From positions 1-63,825 of the forward strand of contig NZ_BJYJ01000022.1 of assembly GCF_007991455.1 (NCBI RefSeq): a DNA stretch of 63,825 nucleotides, given 5' to 3'. Origin of the DNA: Chryseobacterium hagamense. GTDB taxonomy: Bacteria; Bacteroidota; Bacteroidia; Flavobacteriales; Weeksellaceae. Position 1 is the first letter of the stretch. Each line of letters begins with the position of its first letter. A program made the translations under genes and the position numbers. Under the pieces are notes generated by a model that saw nothing but the letters and a program-made list of their open reading frames with translations, was not told the DNA's origin and did not search any database. Positions 25,173 to 33,818 of this stretch are shown one piece after another.

Positions 25173-26651
25173 TTATTTAAACTTAAAAATACTTTTGATA
25201 AAATTCCTGTTCAGGTAATTTTCTACCGGAAATATTTTCGTGAAATAATTCCCGATAAATATCAATAAAAGGACGACTGCCGGCTTGTAAATCAGATTGA
25301 TGAAATTATTGCTGAAATTCGGCAGGACAATCGCTACCGTAATCGCAAGGGTACAGATGATGGAAACAAAAATCATTTCAATAGTCAGGGGCGAAACCTT
25401 AAACATAATATAATTAAAAACAATCTTCACCACGTTGTAAGTCGTCAGGGAAATGGCGGTTGAAAGCGCTATTCCGATCAGTTTAAGATCGGTGTTTTTC
25501 AGGAAATAGAAATTCAGGGCAATGGTAAGTCCGGCCAGCAGAAGCATCACCAGGATATTGAATTTATAGTATTTGGAAAGGGAAATAATATTCCCGTTAA
25601 AACCTGTCGCCAGATCGATCAAGACTGCAGATCCCCAGATCCACACTACCGGTTCGTATTCGCGGAGCATCATCCCGTTTTTCGGCATAAAGTGGGTGAG
25701 GTAGGGAAATCCTACCATGATGCAGGAAAACAGGACGGCCCCCAGGAAATACAGGGAAAGCGATGTCTTTTTATGGAACCGGTCCAGCCCTTCCATATCA
25801 CCGTCCGCGAGATGCTGGCTGATGATCGGAGCGGAAATATTAAAAAGGCCGAGCTGCGGAATGGAAATCAGGGAAATCAGGGCATACAGCGTGGAATAAA
25901 TCCCGTTTTCCTCCATTCCCATATATTCGCCGATCATAAAACTGTTGATCGCCAGGTAATTCCCGAAAGTTCCAAGGAAACCGAAAAAGCTGTAGTTGGC
26001 AAATTCCTTCCAGAAATTGTCTTTTTTAAAATAGTCGGTATTGAAATCCAGGTTGATCTTTTCAAGTTTATTCGTGTAATAGATATACCCGAAAAGCATC
26101 AGGGTAAAAATCCCGAAGAAAAAGGAGAGGGCCACCTGCTGCGACATCGCAAAATAGAAAAACAGGCAGAACGCTCCCAGATTGGCTATTTTAGGAAAAA
26201 GATTATCGAAAATATTGGAGACAACGATCCGTTTATAATTGGAAGTGTATTTGTTGAAAATAGCACAAAAGGATAACACCAGGATCAGCGGCAGGATGAT
26301 TTCCTTGATGTTCCACGCCTGGGTTTTCAGGAACTTGGGATAAAAGTAGGGCAGGATAAAGAAGATCCCGCAGAAAATCAGGAAATTGACAGCCACCGTA
26401 AGCAATGATAACGACAGCATATTCTGATTTTTTCCGTCTTTCTGTACGCTGTGGAAAAATTTCACGTTGGCATACGAAATCCCGAATACCACAAAGGGCA
26501 CCAGCATTTCCGCCGTCTGCATGCTGTACCGGAGCTTACCGTAAAACTCGAAGTCATTCGGGAAAATAAAAATGGCTGAGACCGTGCCCAGCAGAAAACC
26601 GATATAGCCAATGATAGAATATTTAAACCCCTGTCTTGCTACTACACTCAT
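25173..26651 (-). CDS. Polysaccharide flippase-like membrane protein (MATE/Wzx superfamily)
   Basis: A 492-residue integral membrane protein with about 14 hydrophobic helices (for example YSIIGYIGFLLGTVSAIF at the start). Length, even helix spacing and the charged start fit the oligosaccharide flippase (Wzx/PST) group, which move lipid-linked glycans across the inner membrane. The gene begins four bases after the FkbM-methyltransferase stop, so the pair is co-transcribed on the minus strand, converging on the glycosyltransferases. Substrate unknown; assignment to flippase rather than another MOP transporter rests on fold and context. Confidence 0.82.
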   Translation of the reverse strand: MSVVARQGFKYSIIGYIGFLLGTVSAIFIFPNDFEFYGKLRYSMQTAEMLVPFVVFGISYANVKFFHSVQKDGKNQNMLSLSLLTVAVNFLIFCGIFFILPYFYPKFLKTQAWNIKEIILPLILVLSFCAIFNKYTSNYKRIVVSNIFDNLFPKIANLGAFCLFFYFAMSQQVALSFFFGIFTLMLFGYIYYTNKLEKINLDFNTDYFKKDNFWKEFANYSFFGFLGTFGNYLAINSFMIGEYMGMEENGIYSTLYALISLISIPQLGLFNISAPIISQHLADGDMEGLDRFHKKTSLSLYFLGAVLFSCIMVGFPYLTHFMPKNGMMLREYEPVVWIWGSAVLIDLATGFNGNIISLSKYYKFNILVMLLLAGLTIALNFYFLKNTDLKLIGIALSTAISLTTYNVVKIVFNYIMFKVSPLTIEMIFVSIICTLAITVAIVLPNFSNNFINLIYKPAVVLLLIFIGNYFTKIFPVENYLNRNFIKSIFKFK

Positions 26652-26654
26652 CTT

Positions 26655-27449
26655 TTATTGGCTTTTAGGGATAAAAATAATATTGTTGATGTATTCCGTT
26701 TTGTTTTTTTCGTCGCCTGTATTTTTCAGAAGGATTTCTTCCGTCAGTTTTTCAGGCTTAAAATGATTTCTGTTGAGGTAATGGGCATCGTAGCCCCAGG
26801 ATTCCACCTCGGAAATCTCTCTCCAGATCGGTGTTTCATGGTGCCTTTGTTCCATTTCCACCATCAGTGTCGGTGCAAACCGCCGGATCATCTCTTTCGC
26901 ACCGGAAAGTGTTTTCATCTCATTACCTTCAACATCGATTTTAATAAAATCCAACCTGTTGAAATGTTTGATCTCATCCCAGTCATCCAGCCTCATTACC
27001 TGTACTTTTTCCGTATAGCTTTTTTCTTCGCCTTTTTCTCTGTATTCCGTAATCAGCGTTCCTCTGGAGGCTACGGCTTTCCCGTTGATTACCGGGACCT
27101 TAAATTCGGCAGTGGTATTTTCATCGGATAGGGCCAGCGGAAACACCTTCATGGAAGGAAACAGCCTCTTCAGGCGGCGATATAATTTTTGATTGGGTTC
27201 GAAAGCATAGATCGCTCCGGGATCAAGTTTCTTTTCCAGCTGGTAAAGAAAAGTTCCGACGTTGGCGCCAATGTCCAGAATCACTGCATTTTCAGGTAAA
27301 AAATCCTTGATCCATACCAGTTCCGGCTCTACATTCCTTGCCGAAAAATTATCTTTCGTCAGGTGATGTAAGCTTTTAAAATACCGTTCTTTATAAAAAC
27401 TAGGGCTTACGTATTGCAGCTTTTCAGCGATTTTCTGATACAGGGACAT
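26655..27449 (-). CDS. FkbM-family SAM-dependent methyltransferase
   Basis: A 264-residue methyltransferase. Motif I VILDIGANVGTFLYQLE, the acidic AFEPNQKLYRRL, and DFIKIDVEGNEMKTLSGAKE followed by PTLMVEMEQRH are the defining features of FkbM proteins, which O-methylate sugars or polyketides. Next to a flippase and glycosyltransferases it most likely decorates a surface glycan. A -7 box candidate lies 23 bases upstream of the start on the minus strand. Confidence 0.9.
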   Translation of the reverse strand: MSLYQKIAEKLQYVSPSFYKERYFKSLHHLTKDNFSARNVEPELVWIKDFLPENAVILDIGANVGTFLYQLEKKLDPGAIYAFEPNQKLYRRLKRLFPSMKVFPLALSDENTTAEFKVPVINGKAVASRGTLITEYREKGEEKSYTEKVQVMRLDDWDEIKHFNRLDFIKIDVEGNEMKTLSGAKEMIRRFAPTLMVEMEQRHHETPIWREISEVESWGYDAHYLNRNHFKPEKLTEEILLKNTGDEKNKTEYINNIIFIPKSQ

Positions 27450-27471
27450 GACAGGCTTTTTGACTAATCCG

Positions 27472-27479
27472 CAAATATA
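27472..27479 (-). promoter_or_regulatory. Putative -7 box for the FkbM-flippase pair
   Basis: TATATTTG on the minus strand, 23 bases before the FkbM start; no TTG at standard spacing. Confidence 0.5.
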
Positions 27480-27556
27480 AGCAAAAATGTTAAATTACTG
27501 TTAAAAATAATTAAATATAACTGGTTGATAATCAGTAATTAATTTGTTTTCGTAAA

Positions 27557-27584
27557 AATATACGACATGATCTTGTCGTATATT
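27557..27584. repeat. Perfect inverted repeat, 11-bp arms
   Basis: AATATACGACA (27557-27567), six-base spacer, TGTCGTATATT (27574-27584). Could be an operator or a hairpin; neither arm has a long T tail. Confidence 0.75.
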
Positions 27585-27932
27585 ATAATCATTTAAAATT
27601 TCGCGACAAACATATCCCGTCAATACTTGTTGATTTAGATTTTTAATTGAGGTTGGAACGTACGAAAACTTCAACTGAAGTGCAAAATTCACCATTCACT
27701 ACCCAGACCTCCCCGTCAAAAATTCTTTGGATTTTCGACACCTCTTTAAATTCGGAGGGGAATTGCGGTGACGGCCGGATCCATTATTTCAATATTGTTT
27801 ATTTTTACCTTCGATCTGCATAATCTGCGGGAGATTATTTCCAGCCAAATGCAGACTACCCTAAGCGGTTTAAAATTTTATTAAAGATAAATGTTTGAAT
27901 ATTGGTTATTCAAAGCATTAAACGACAGTGAG

Positions 27933-27974
27933 GAATTCACCATTTACTTGCGAAGCAAAATTCACCATTCACCC
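27933..27974. repeat. Heptad-type repeat at the DUF2461 gene end
   Basis: ATTCACC ATTTACT, a TTGCGAAGCAA mini-hairpin, then TTCACCA TTCACCC. A partial copy lies at 27682-27703. The last bases overlap the stop region of the DUF2461 gene. Confidence 0.55.
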
Positions 27975-28640
27975 TTGCAGGAGTGGGGTATTGAGGAAAT
28001 CGTTCAGCGGCTTCATCAGCTTAAAGATTTGGGTAAGATTTTCCACGGCATTTTCATCCAGGACTTCTTCATCTTTCAGGTCGTATACCACGATGAAATT
28101 TTTAAGCTTGAGGTATTCGGCCATCGGATCATCTTTTTCAAAACCCTGCGGGATCTTTTTAAGTTTGTCCTCCTGATCCAGCTCCGGAAAATGCTTTTTA
28201 AATTCTTTGTTGTTGATAAGAGCAAGAAAATCTCCGGCATACAAAGAGATTTCCTTTCTCAGTTCTTTGAGAACGCATGGCTCAGGCATATAGATTCCGC
28301 CGGCGATAAACGATTTTCCGGGTTCCAGATGCAGGTAATAGCCACCTTTCTGGCTTCCTTTTCCCATTCCCAGTGACGCTCCGAAATTGGTCTTGTACGG
28401 AATTTTGTCCTTGGAAAACCTGGTATCCCGGTAAATCCTGAATAACGACTTTTTTGCATCGATTTTCGCCAGCTCTTTATCGAAGCCGGACATTTCTCTG
28501 ATCAGGTCTTCGAGAAATGCAATGATGTTTTGTTGTGATCCGGTATAGCGGTGCTTGTGTTCGGTAAACCATTCACGGTTGTTGTTCAGGGCAAGGTCTT
28601 GCAGAAATCCGAAAATTTCGGAGGAGAGGGTGGCCGGCAT
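27969..28640 (-). CDS. DUF2461 family protein
   Basis: A 223-residue protein of the DUF2461 family, recognised by FLQDLALNNNREWFTEHKHRY, LFRIYRDTRFSKDKIPYKTNF and GGYYLHLEPGKSFIAGG. The biochemical role of the family is not known to me. The start is set at 28640 (MPATLSSEIFGFL) because a canonical promoter lies at 28692-28721; its -7 box covers the alternative ATG at 28694, which would add 18 non-conserved residues. Monocistronic; divergent from the helicase. Confidence 0.85.
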   Translation of the reverse strand: MPATLSSEIFGFLQDLALNNNREWFTEHKHRYTGSQQNIIAFLEDLIREMSGFDKELAKIDAKKSLFRIYRDTRFSKDKIPYKTNFGASLGMGKGSQKGGYYLHLEPGKSFIAGGIYMPEPCVLKELRKEISLYAGDFLALINNKEFKKHFPELDQEDKLKKIPQGFEKDDPMAEYLKLKNFIVVYDLKDEEVLDENAVENLTQIFKLMKPLNDFLNTPLLQG

Positions 28641-28691
28641 GTGATTTCGTTTTTTTAAGGGGTCCTGGCTGATGGTTTCAGTTCCGTCTTT

Positions 28692-28721
28692 CAAAATTAC
28701 AAAAACTTATTCTTATGGCAA
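28692..28721 (-). promoter_or_regulatory. Promoter of the DUF2461 gene
   Basis: On the minus strand TTG (28721-28719), 19 bases, TAATTTTG (28699-28692). Perfect match to the flavobacterial promoter; it decides the start of the gene. Confidence 0.75.
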
Positions 28722-28912
28722 TTTCTGAAAATGCATGAATACCGGCAAAAAAATCAATCCGATTTAACAAACAAAAATAATGGTTAACATTTTTTTAACC
28801 CCAGGTGCCTTTTTTTGTGGTAAATTTTTTAAAAATTAACAAAACGGTAAAGGATTCTGAATTAAACTTTGTATATTTAGAAATTAATTCAAAAACAAAT
28901 CAATATTTATTG

Positions 28913-28920
28913 TATATTTG
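28913..28920 (+). promoter_or_regulatory. Putative -7 box of the DEAD-box helicase gene
   Basis: TATATTTG, 20 bases before the ATG at 28941. No clear TTG upstream. Confidence 0.5.
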
Positions 28921-28940
28921 CAGAAATTTTATAATATTTA

Positions 28941-30641
28941 ATGAATTTATTTACGGAGACCAATTTAAGTCCTGATATTCTTAAGGCCATTGGCGAACTG
29001 GGCTACGAAAGCCCGACAGAAATCCAAAAACAGACTATCCCTTTCATTCTTTCAGATATTCGCGACTTGATCGCACTTGCGCAGACGGGGACAGGCAAAA
29101 CAGCAGCATTTTCGCTTCCGATTTTGGATATGATTGACGAAACGAGTCGCAAAATCCAGCTATTGGTGCTTTGTCCGACACGGGAATTATGTCTTCAGAT
29201 TGCTAAAGACATAAAAAACTATTCCAAGTACATGAAAGACATCAAAACGACAGCCGTTTATGGTGGAAGCAGTATTATGGACCAAATGAGATCGCTTAAG
29301 GATAAACCGCAGATCATTGTGGGAACTCCGGGCAGGGTGATCGACCTGATCAACAGAAAAGCACTGGATTTTTCTGCCATTCACTGGTTGGTATTGGATG
29401 AAGCTGACGAAATGCTTTCCATGGGTTTCAAAGACGAACTGGAAACCATCCTCAGCGAAACCCCTGAAACAAAACAGACTTTCCTTTTCTCTGCCACAAT
29501 GAGCAAAGAAGTGGAGAGAATCTCTAAAAATTACCTGACAAAGCCTCACCGTATTTCCGTGGGTTCCATTAACGAAGTTAAGAAGAACATCAAACACGAA
29601 TATTACGTGGCCGGTTACCGTCAGAAAAAAGAGGCCTTGAAGCGACTGATCGATTCAAACCCGAACCAATATTCCATTATTTTCTGCAGAACAAGGATGG
29701 AAACCCAGGAGGTTGCCGATTTCCTGATGCAGAACGGTTATGCAGCCGACGCGCTTCACGGGGATCTTTCCCAGGCGCAGCGTGATACGGTGATGAAGAA
29801 GTTCAGACTGAAAAATATCGATATCCTGGTGGCTACGGACGTGGCAGCGAGAGGACTGGATGTAAATTCACTGACGCATGTCATCCATTATTCATTGCCT
29901 GATGATCCTGAAGTATTCGTTCACCGAAGCGGAAGAACGGGGAGAGCAGGAAAAGACGGAATTTCGATTTCCCTGATCAAGCCTGAAGAAAGCAGAAAGC
30001 TGAAGCAGATCAAATCGGTTACCAAAATCGAAATCAACGAAGCGAAGATTCCTACAGGAGAAGATATCATCAAAGCGCAGGTAGGAGGTGTTTTTGAAAG
30101 CCTGTTTGAAATCCATGAAGATTTCTTTGAGTTTGACGATTCCCTGATCCCTGATTTATCAGCTTTCACCAAAGAAGAACTAGCTCATAAATTACTTCAG
30201 TTCCAGCTGAAAGACCTGGCCCTGTATTATAAAGACCGTCATGACCTGGCTGAGCAGAAAATGAGCAGCAGGGATGATGACAGAGGAGGTTCCAGAAGAG
30301 ACCGTGAAAGAGGAGGCAGAGACCGCGACAGAGGAGAAAGAAGCGAGAGAGGCGAAAGAAGAGAGCGTGGCGGAAAACCGAGAAGAAAGAACGAAGATAT
30401 GGTAAGGTTCTTCTTCAACCTTGGTAAAAAGGACCAGCTGAAGAAACTTGACGTACTGGATATCATCAACAAGGCGACTTCCAATGGCAAAACCAAGAAA
30501 AGAGCAGAAATCGGCGACATCGAAATCTTAGAGAAATTCTCTTTCTTTGAAATCGAGAAGTCGTTTAAGGGAGACCTTCTGAGCAATATTTCTACCATGA
30601 AATTCAGAGGGAAAGAAATGAGGGCTGAAGAGGCCAATTAA
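28941..30641 (+). CDS. DEAD-box RNA helicase with RG-rich linker and DbpA-type RNA-binding domain
   Basis: A 566-residue ATP-dependent RNA helicase. All motifs are present: Q motif (ESPTEIQKQTIP), AQTGTGKTAA, PTRELCLQ, GTPGRVID, VLDEADEML, FSATM, ATDVAARGLD and HRSGRTGRAG. After the core, a basic Arg/Gly/Asp/Glu repeat region (about 440-485) leads to a C-terminal domain (about 490-560, with MVRFFFNLGKKDQ) of the DbpA RNA-binding type. Such proteins act in ribosome assembly or cold-shock RNA remodelling (CsdA/DeaD-like). Single gene with a strong terminator. The second helicase at 37514 lacks this RNA-binding domain. Confidence 0.93.
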   Translation: MNLFTETNLSPDILKAIGELGYESPTEIQKQTIPFILSDIRDLIALAQTGTGKTAAFSLPILDMIDETSRKIQLLVLCPTRELCLQIAKDIKNYSKYMKDIKTTAVYGGSSIMDQMRSLKDKPQIIVGTPGRVIDLINRKALDFSAIHWLVLDEADEMLSMGFKDELETILSETPETKQTFLFSATMSKEVERISKNYLTKPHRISVGSINEVKKNIKHEYYVAGYRQKKEALKRLIDSNPNQYSIIFCRTRMETQEVADFLMQNGYAADALHGDLSQAQRDTVMKKFRLKNIDILVATDVAARGLDVNSLTHVIHYSLPDDPEVFVHRSGRTGRAGKDGISISLIKPEESRKLKQIKSVTKIEINEAKIPTGEDIIKAQVGGVFESLFEIHEDFFEFDDSLIPDLSAFTKEELAHKLLQFQLKDLALYYKDRHDLAEQKMSSRDDDRGGSRRDRERGGRDRDRGERSERGERRERGGKPRRKNEDMVRFFFNLGKKDQLKKLDVLDIINKATSNGKTKKRAEIGDIEILEKFSFFEIEKSFKGDLLSNISTMKFRGKEMRAEEAN

Positions 30642-30661
30642 TTTCTTCCGAAAATACATTG

Positions 30662-30688
30662 AAAACCGGCATTTTTGCCGGTTTTTTT
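30662..30688 (+). terminator. Rho-independent terminator after the helicase
   Basis: AAAACCGGC and GCCGGTTTT arms, loop ATTTTT, then T. Confidence 0.9.
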
Positions 30689-30794
30689 ATTTGATAATCA
30701 GGGGTTAAGCCAATGTTAACAAAACTTAATGTCCTATTGTTTCAGGTAAGGGGGTTTTTTAAGAAATTTGCACACGAATTATAAAAACTTTACA

Positions 30795-31433
30795 ATGGGA
30801 ATTGGTAATATTTTCCACGCTTTTCAACCGAAAGATAAAATCTTCTTTGTGCTTTTCGAAAAAGTAACAGAAAACCTTGTGGCAATGTCTGAGGATTTCA
30901 ACAACGGAATCAAAGATTTCGATCTGAATGATGATTCCATGCTGAAAAAGATGAGCGATTATGAACACAAAAACGATGAACTGACCCACGAGATCTTCGT
31001 TGAACTGGGGAAAAACTTCATCACGCCGTTCGACAGGGAGGACATCCACACCCTCGCTACCGGGCTGGATGATATCGCAGATTATATCTACGCTTCCACA
31101 AAATATATTTTCTTATACAAATCACCCGAAATGAAGGCGTATTCGGATTTCTCATTGCTCATCCACAAAGCTTGTCTTGAGATCCAGAATGCCATGAAAA
31201 ACCTGAAAGGTTTCAAAAATATGGAGCAGGTAAAAGAAGCCTGTATCAAAGTGAACTCCATTGAGAATATCGCTGACGATCTGTTGTCCAACTCGATGGT
31301 GGAGTTGTTCGAAACCAATGATGCGATCAACATTATCAAAGTTTCATCCGTACTTAATTATCTTGAAGTCGTAACCGACAAAGCAGAAGATGTTGCCAAT
31401 ACGATTGAGAACATCATGATTAAATACGCTTAA
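30795..31433 (+). CDS. DUF47 (PhoU-like) putative regulator of the Pit phosphate transporter
   Basis: A 212-residue, all-helical cytoplasmic protein. The ATG at 30795 (MGIGNIFHAFQPKDKIFF) matches DUF47 proteins; the TTG at 30768 is too far upstream. The family is distantly related to PhoU and sits next to Pit-type transporters in many bacteria. Segments such as FEKVTENLVAMSEDF, EHKNDELTHEIF and FITPFDREDIHTLATGLDDI carry the acidic metal-binding-like positions of the fold. It precedes the Pit gene by 20 bases in an operon, so it probably controls phosphate flux. Confidence 0.9.
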   Translation: MGIGNIFHAFQPKDKIFFVLFEKVTENLVAMSEDFNNGIKDFDLNDDSMLKKMSDYEHKNDELTHEIFVELGKNFITPFDREDIHTLATGLDDIADYIYASTKYIFLYKSPEMKAYSDFSLLIHKACLEIQNAMKNLKGFKNMEQVKEACIKVNSIENIADDLLSNSMVELFETNDAINIIKVSSVLNYLEVVTDKAEDVANTIENIMIKYA

Positions 31434-31453
31434 TTAATAATTATAATTAAACA

Positions 31454-32596
31454 ATGGAATTTCCGATTTTACTTATAGTTATTATTGCATTGGCTTTAGT
31501 ATTCGACTACATCAATGGTTTCCATGATGCTGCCAACTCGATTGCGACTATTGTTTCAACAAAAGTTTTAACTCCATTCCAGGCCGTTCTTTGGGCTGCT
31601 CTCTGGAACTTTGCGGCCTTCTTTTTAGCGGCTTATGTCATTGGAGAATTCAAAATTGGTAATACGATTGCCAAAACGGTTAATGAGAACTTCATTAATC
31701 TGGAAGTAATCTTCTCAGGACTGGTGGCGGCGATTGCCTGGAATCTTTTAACCTGGTGGTTTGGTATTCCTTCATCGTCTTCCCATACATTGATCGGAGG
31801 ATTCCTGGGAGCCGCTTTAATGCACGCTTTCATGATGGATTATCATGATGTCGTTGCCGCACAGCCGAATTTAGGGATATGGGACACGTTTAAAACGGCT
31901 TTTACCCAGGTCACGCACCAAAGTGTGGTAAAATTCGATAAAGTAATTCCGATCTTCCTGTTTATTTTCCTGGCGCCTTTTATCGGAATGCTGATTTCGA
32001 TCATCATTACGCTTATCATAGTGCATCTTTATAAAAAATCAAATCCGCATAAAGCAGATCAGTCGTTTAAAAGATTGCAGCTGGCCTCTTCGGCATTATT
32101 CAGTTTAACCCACGGGTTGAACGATGCCCAGAAAGTAATGGGGATTATAGGAGCGGCAATAATTTTCTACCATGTCGATATGATCCACGATCCTTTGTAC
32201 CTGAACATTGCATCGGGAGAGCGTTTTAATTATTTTGCCCAGCATTATTTATGGGTACCGTTGGTATCCTTTTTAGCAATCGCCCTGGGAACAATGAGCG
32301 GTGGCTGGAAGATCATCAAAACCATGGGTACGAAAATCACCAAAGTAACACCACTGGAAGGGGTAAGTGCGGAAACGGCAGGTGCAATCACGCTGTTTAT
32401 TACCGAGCATCTTTCAATTCCCGTATCTACTACCCACACCATCACAGGTTCGATCATCGGGGTAGGTTTAACGAAGAGGGTTTCCGCCGTACGTTGGGGA
32501 ATCACCGTAAGCCTCCTTTGGGCATGGGTTCTTACCATTCCGATTTCGGCAATCGTTGCAGGTCTTACGTACCTGGCCGTGGCCTTCTTATCTTAA
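31454..32596 (+). CDS. Low-affinity inorganic phosphate transporter, Pit family
   Basis: A 380-residue inner-membrane transporter that takes up phosphate (as metal-phosphate) with protons. Two inverted PHO4 signature segments are visible: DYINGFHDAANSIAT near residue 18 and LTHGLNDAQKVMG around 218. About ten transmembrane helices, with an internal repeat and SSSHTLIGG / STTHTITGS paired motifs. Directly downstream of the DUF47 gene, followed by a terminator. A Pit pair is standard in flavobacteria; metal selectivity is not predictable. Confidence 0.93.
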   Translation: MEFPILLIVIIALALVFDYINGFHDAANSIATIVSTKVLTPFQAVLWAALWNFAAFFLAAYVIGEFKIGNTIAKTVNENFINLEVIFSGLVAAIAWNLLTWWFGIPSSSSHTLIGGFLGAALMHAFMMDYHDVVAAQPNLGIWDTFKTAFTQVTHQSVVKFDKVIPIFLFIFLAPFIGMLISIIITLIIVHLYKKSNPHKADQSFKRLQLASSALFSLTHGLNDAQKVMGIIGAAIIFYHVDMIHDPLYLNIASGERFNYFAQHYLWVPLVSFLAIALGTMSGGWKIIKTMGTKITKVTPLEGVSAETAGAITLFITEHLSIPVSTTHTITGSIIGVGLTKRVSAVRWGITVSLLWAWVLTIPISAIVAGLTYLAVAFLS

Positions 32597-32619
32597 CAAC
32601 ACATTTTAAATATATCATT

Positions 32620-32649
32620 AAAACTTTGCTCTCGCGGGCAAAGTTTTTT
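32620..32649 (+). terminator. Rho-independent terminator after the phosphate operon
   Basis: AAAACTTTGC and GCAAAGTTTT arms (perfect 10 bp), eight-base loop, T tail. Confidence 0.9.
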
Positions 32650-32739
32650 GTTTTTGCAAATTCAACCTGTTTAAATATAAAATTTGAGTTTTCATTTTTA
32701 AAACAGATGATTTTGTTTCAGGAAAGCACTTAAAAATTG

Positions 32740-32747
32740 TATTTTTG
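32740..32747 (+). promoter_or_regulatory. Putative -7 box of the polyprenyl synthetase gene
   Basis: TATTTTTG; TTG at 32713-32715 lies 24 bases upstream, slightly wide. It covers the alternative TTG start at 32745. Confidence 0.5.
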
Positions 32748-32765
32748 TTTAAACGATTAGAATTT

Positions 32766-33737
32766 ATGGAATTTTTAGACCGATACCAGCAGATTGTTGC
32801 GGATGCCATTGCCAAATATACCTTCAAAGACAAACCGGTGGAACTGTATGAACCGATGAACTACATTATTTCCCATGGCGGAAAGCGTCTTCGTCCGATT
32901 ATGGTACTGATGGCCTGCGATTTATTCGGCGGAGATCTGAAGGAAGCCATAAAACCTGCACTGGCAATCGAATTTTTCCATAATTTCACCCTTATTCATG
33001 ATGATATCATGGATGAAGCACCTCTGAGAAGAAACAAACCGACCATCCATACCCTGCACGGGATCAATGTAGGGATCCTTTCCGGAGACGGGCTGATGCT
33101 GAAGGCCTACAAATTCTTTGAGGATCTTGAGCCTGAAATTTTCAAAGCCTGCATCAGGATCTTTACCCACACCGGTCTCCTTTTATGCGAAGGCCAGCAA
33201 TACGACATCAATTTCGAGACCCAGGAAAATGTAACTTTTGATGACTACATCAGAATGATCACGTACAAAACCGGGGTTTTAAGTGCTTCTTCGTTTGAAA
33301 TCGGATCATTGATTGCCAAGGCAAACTTCAAAGATGCCAAGGCCATTTTCAACTTCGGGAAGCACATCGGGATCGCCTTCCAGATTATGGACGATTACCT
33401 GGATGTATTCGGTGATCAGGCACAGTTCGGGAAGAAGCATGCCGGAGATATTTACGAGAATAAGAAAACCGTTCTTTACCTGATGGCGAGGGAGCATGCG
33501 ACGGAAGAAGAAAGAAAGGAGCTGGATTACTGGTATTCCAAAAAAACGGATAATATCGACAAAGTATACGGGGTTGAAAAGATTTTCAGAAGAACGAAAG
33601 TGGATGAAAAAGCATTGCGCCTGATCGAAAAGCACAACGAAATCGGACAGAGCTACCTGCAGAAAATCGATATCCCTGAAGAAAAGAAAAAACCTTTTAT
33701 CGAGCTGGCCAATTACCTGTTGAGAAGGGAATCATAG
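32766..33737 (+). CDS. Polyprenyl diphosphate synthase
   Basis: A 323-residue trans-prenyltransferase that condenses isopentenyl diphosphate onto an allylic diphosphate. First aspartate-rich motif LIHDDIMDEAPLRR (DD at 79-80), second DDYLD at 209-213 (FQIMDDYLDVFG), plus GGKRLRP at 38-44 for substrate binding. Product length cannot be set with confidence; quinone side-chain or general isoprenoid synthesis is likely. ATG 32766 is chosen, after the putative promoter. It is followed by a 7-nt-periodic repeat and the GSCFA gene. Confidence 0.92.
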   Translation: MEFLDRYQQIVADAIAKYTFKDKPVELYEPMNYIISHGGKRLRPIMVLMACDLFGGDLKEAIKPALAIEFFHNFTLIHDDIMDEAPLRRNKPTIHTLHGINVGILSGDGLMLKAYKFFEDLEPEIFKACIRIFTHTGLLLCEGQQYDINFETQENVTFDDYIRMITYKTGVLSASSFEIGSLIAKANFKDAKAIFNFGKHIGIAFQIMDDYLDVFGDQAQFGKKHAGDIYENKKTVLYLMAREHATEEERKELDYWYSKKTDNIDKVYGVEKIFRRTKVDEKALRLIEKHNEIGQSYLQKIDIPEEKKKPFIELANYLLRRES

Positions 33738-33747
33738 TCTGATAACC

Positions 33748-33810
33748 GGTTAATTTGAAATGACTAAAAAATTTTTAATTTTCAAGTTGACCCATTCTCA
33801 AATTTTCAAA
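33748..33810. repeat. Heptad-periodic intergenic repeat
   Basis: 7-mers such as GGTTAAT TTGAAAT GACTAAA on the left and CTCAAAT TTTCAAA on the right, partly complementary, filling the gap between the synthetase and GSCFA genes. Confidence 0.6.
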
Positions 33811-33818
33811 TCGAATAA

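Larger units (their letters stand above)
27450..27968. other. Gene-free stretch with hairpin and repeat pair
   Basis: No convincing gene. It holds the FkbM promoter, a perfect hairpin (27557-27584) and two copies of an 18-base repeat, GCAAAATTCACCATTCAC, at 27682-27699 and 27955-27972. A 64-codon minus-strand frame (27501-27695) has protein-like parts but starts inside the repeat and spans the hairpin, so it is not called. Confidence 0.5.

Noticed and set aside
27501..27695. 64-codon minus-strand frame with protein-like stretches
   Set aside because: Starts within a repeat copy, spans a perfect inverted repeat and ends without a terminator; no homologue recognised. Could be a relic but cannot be supported.
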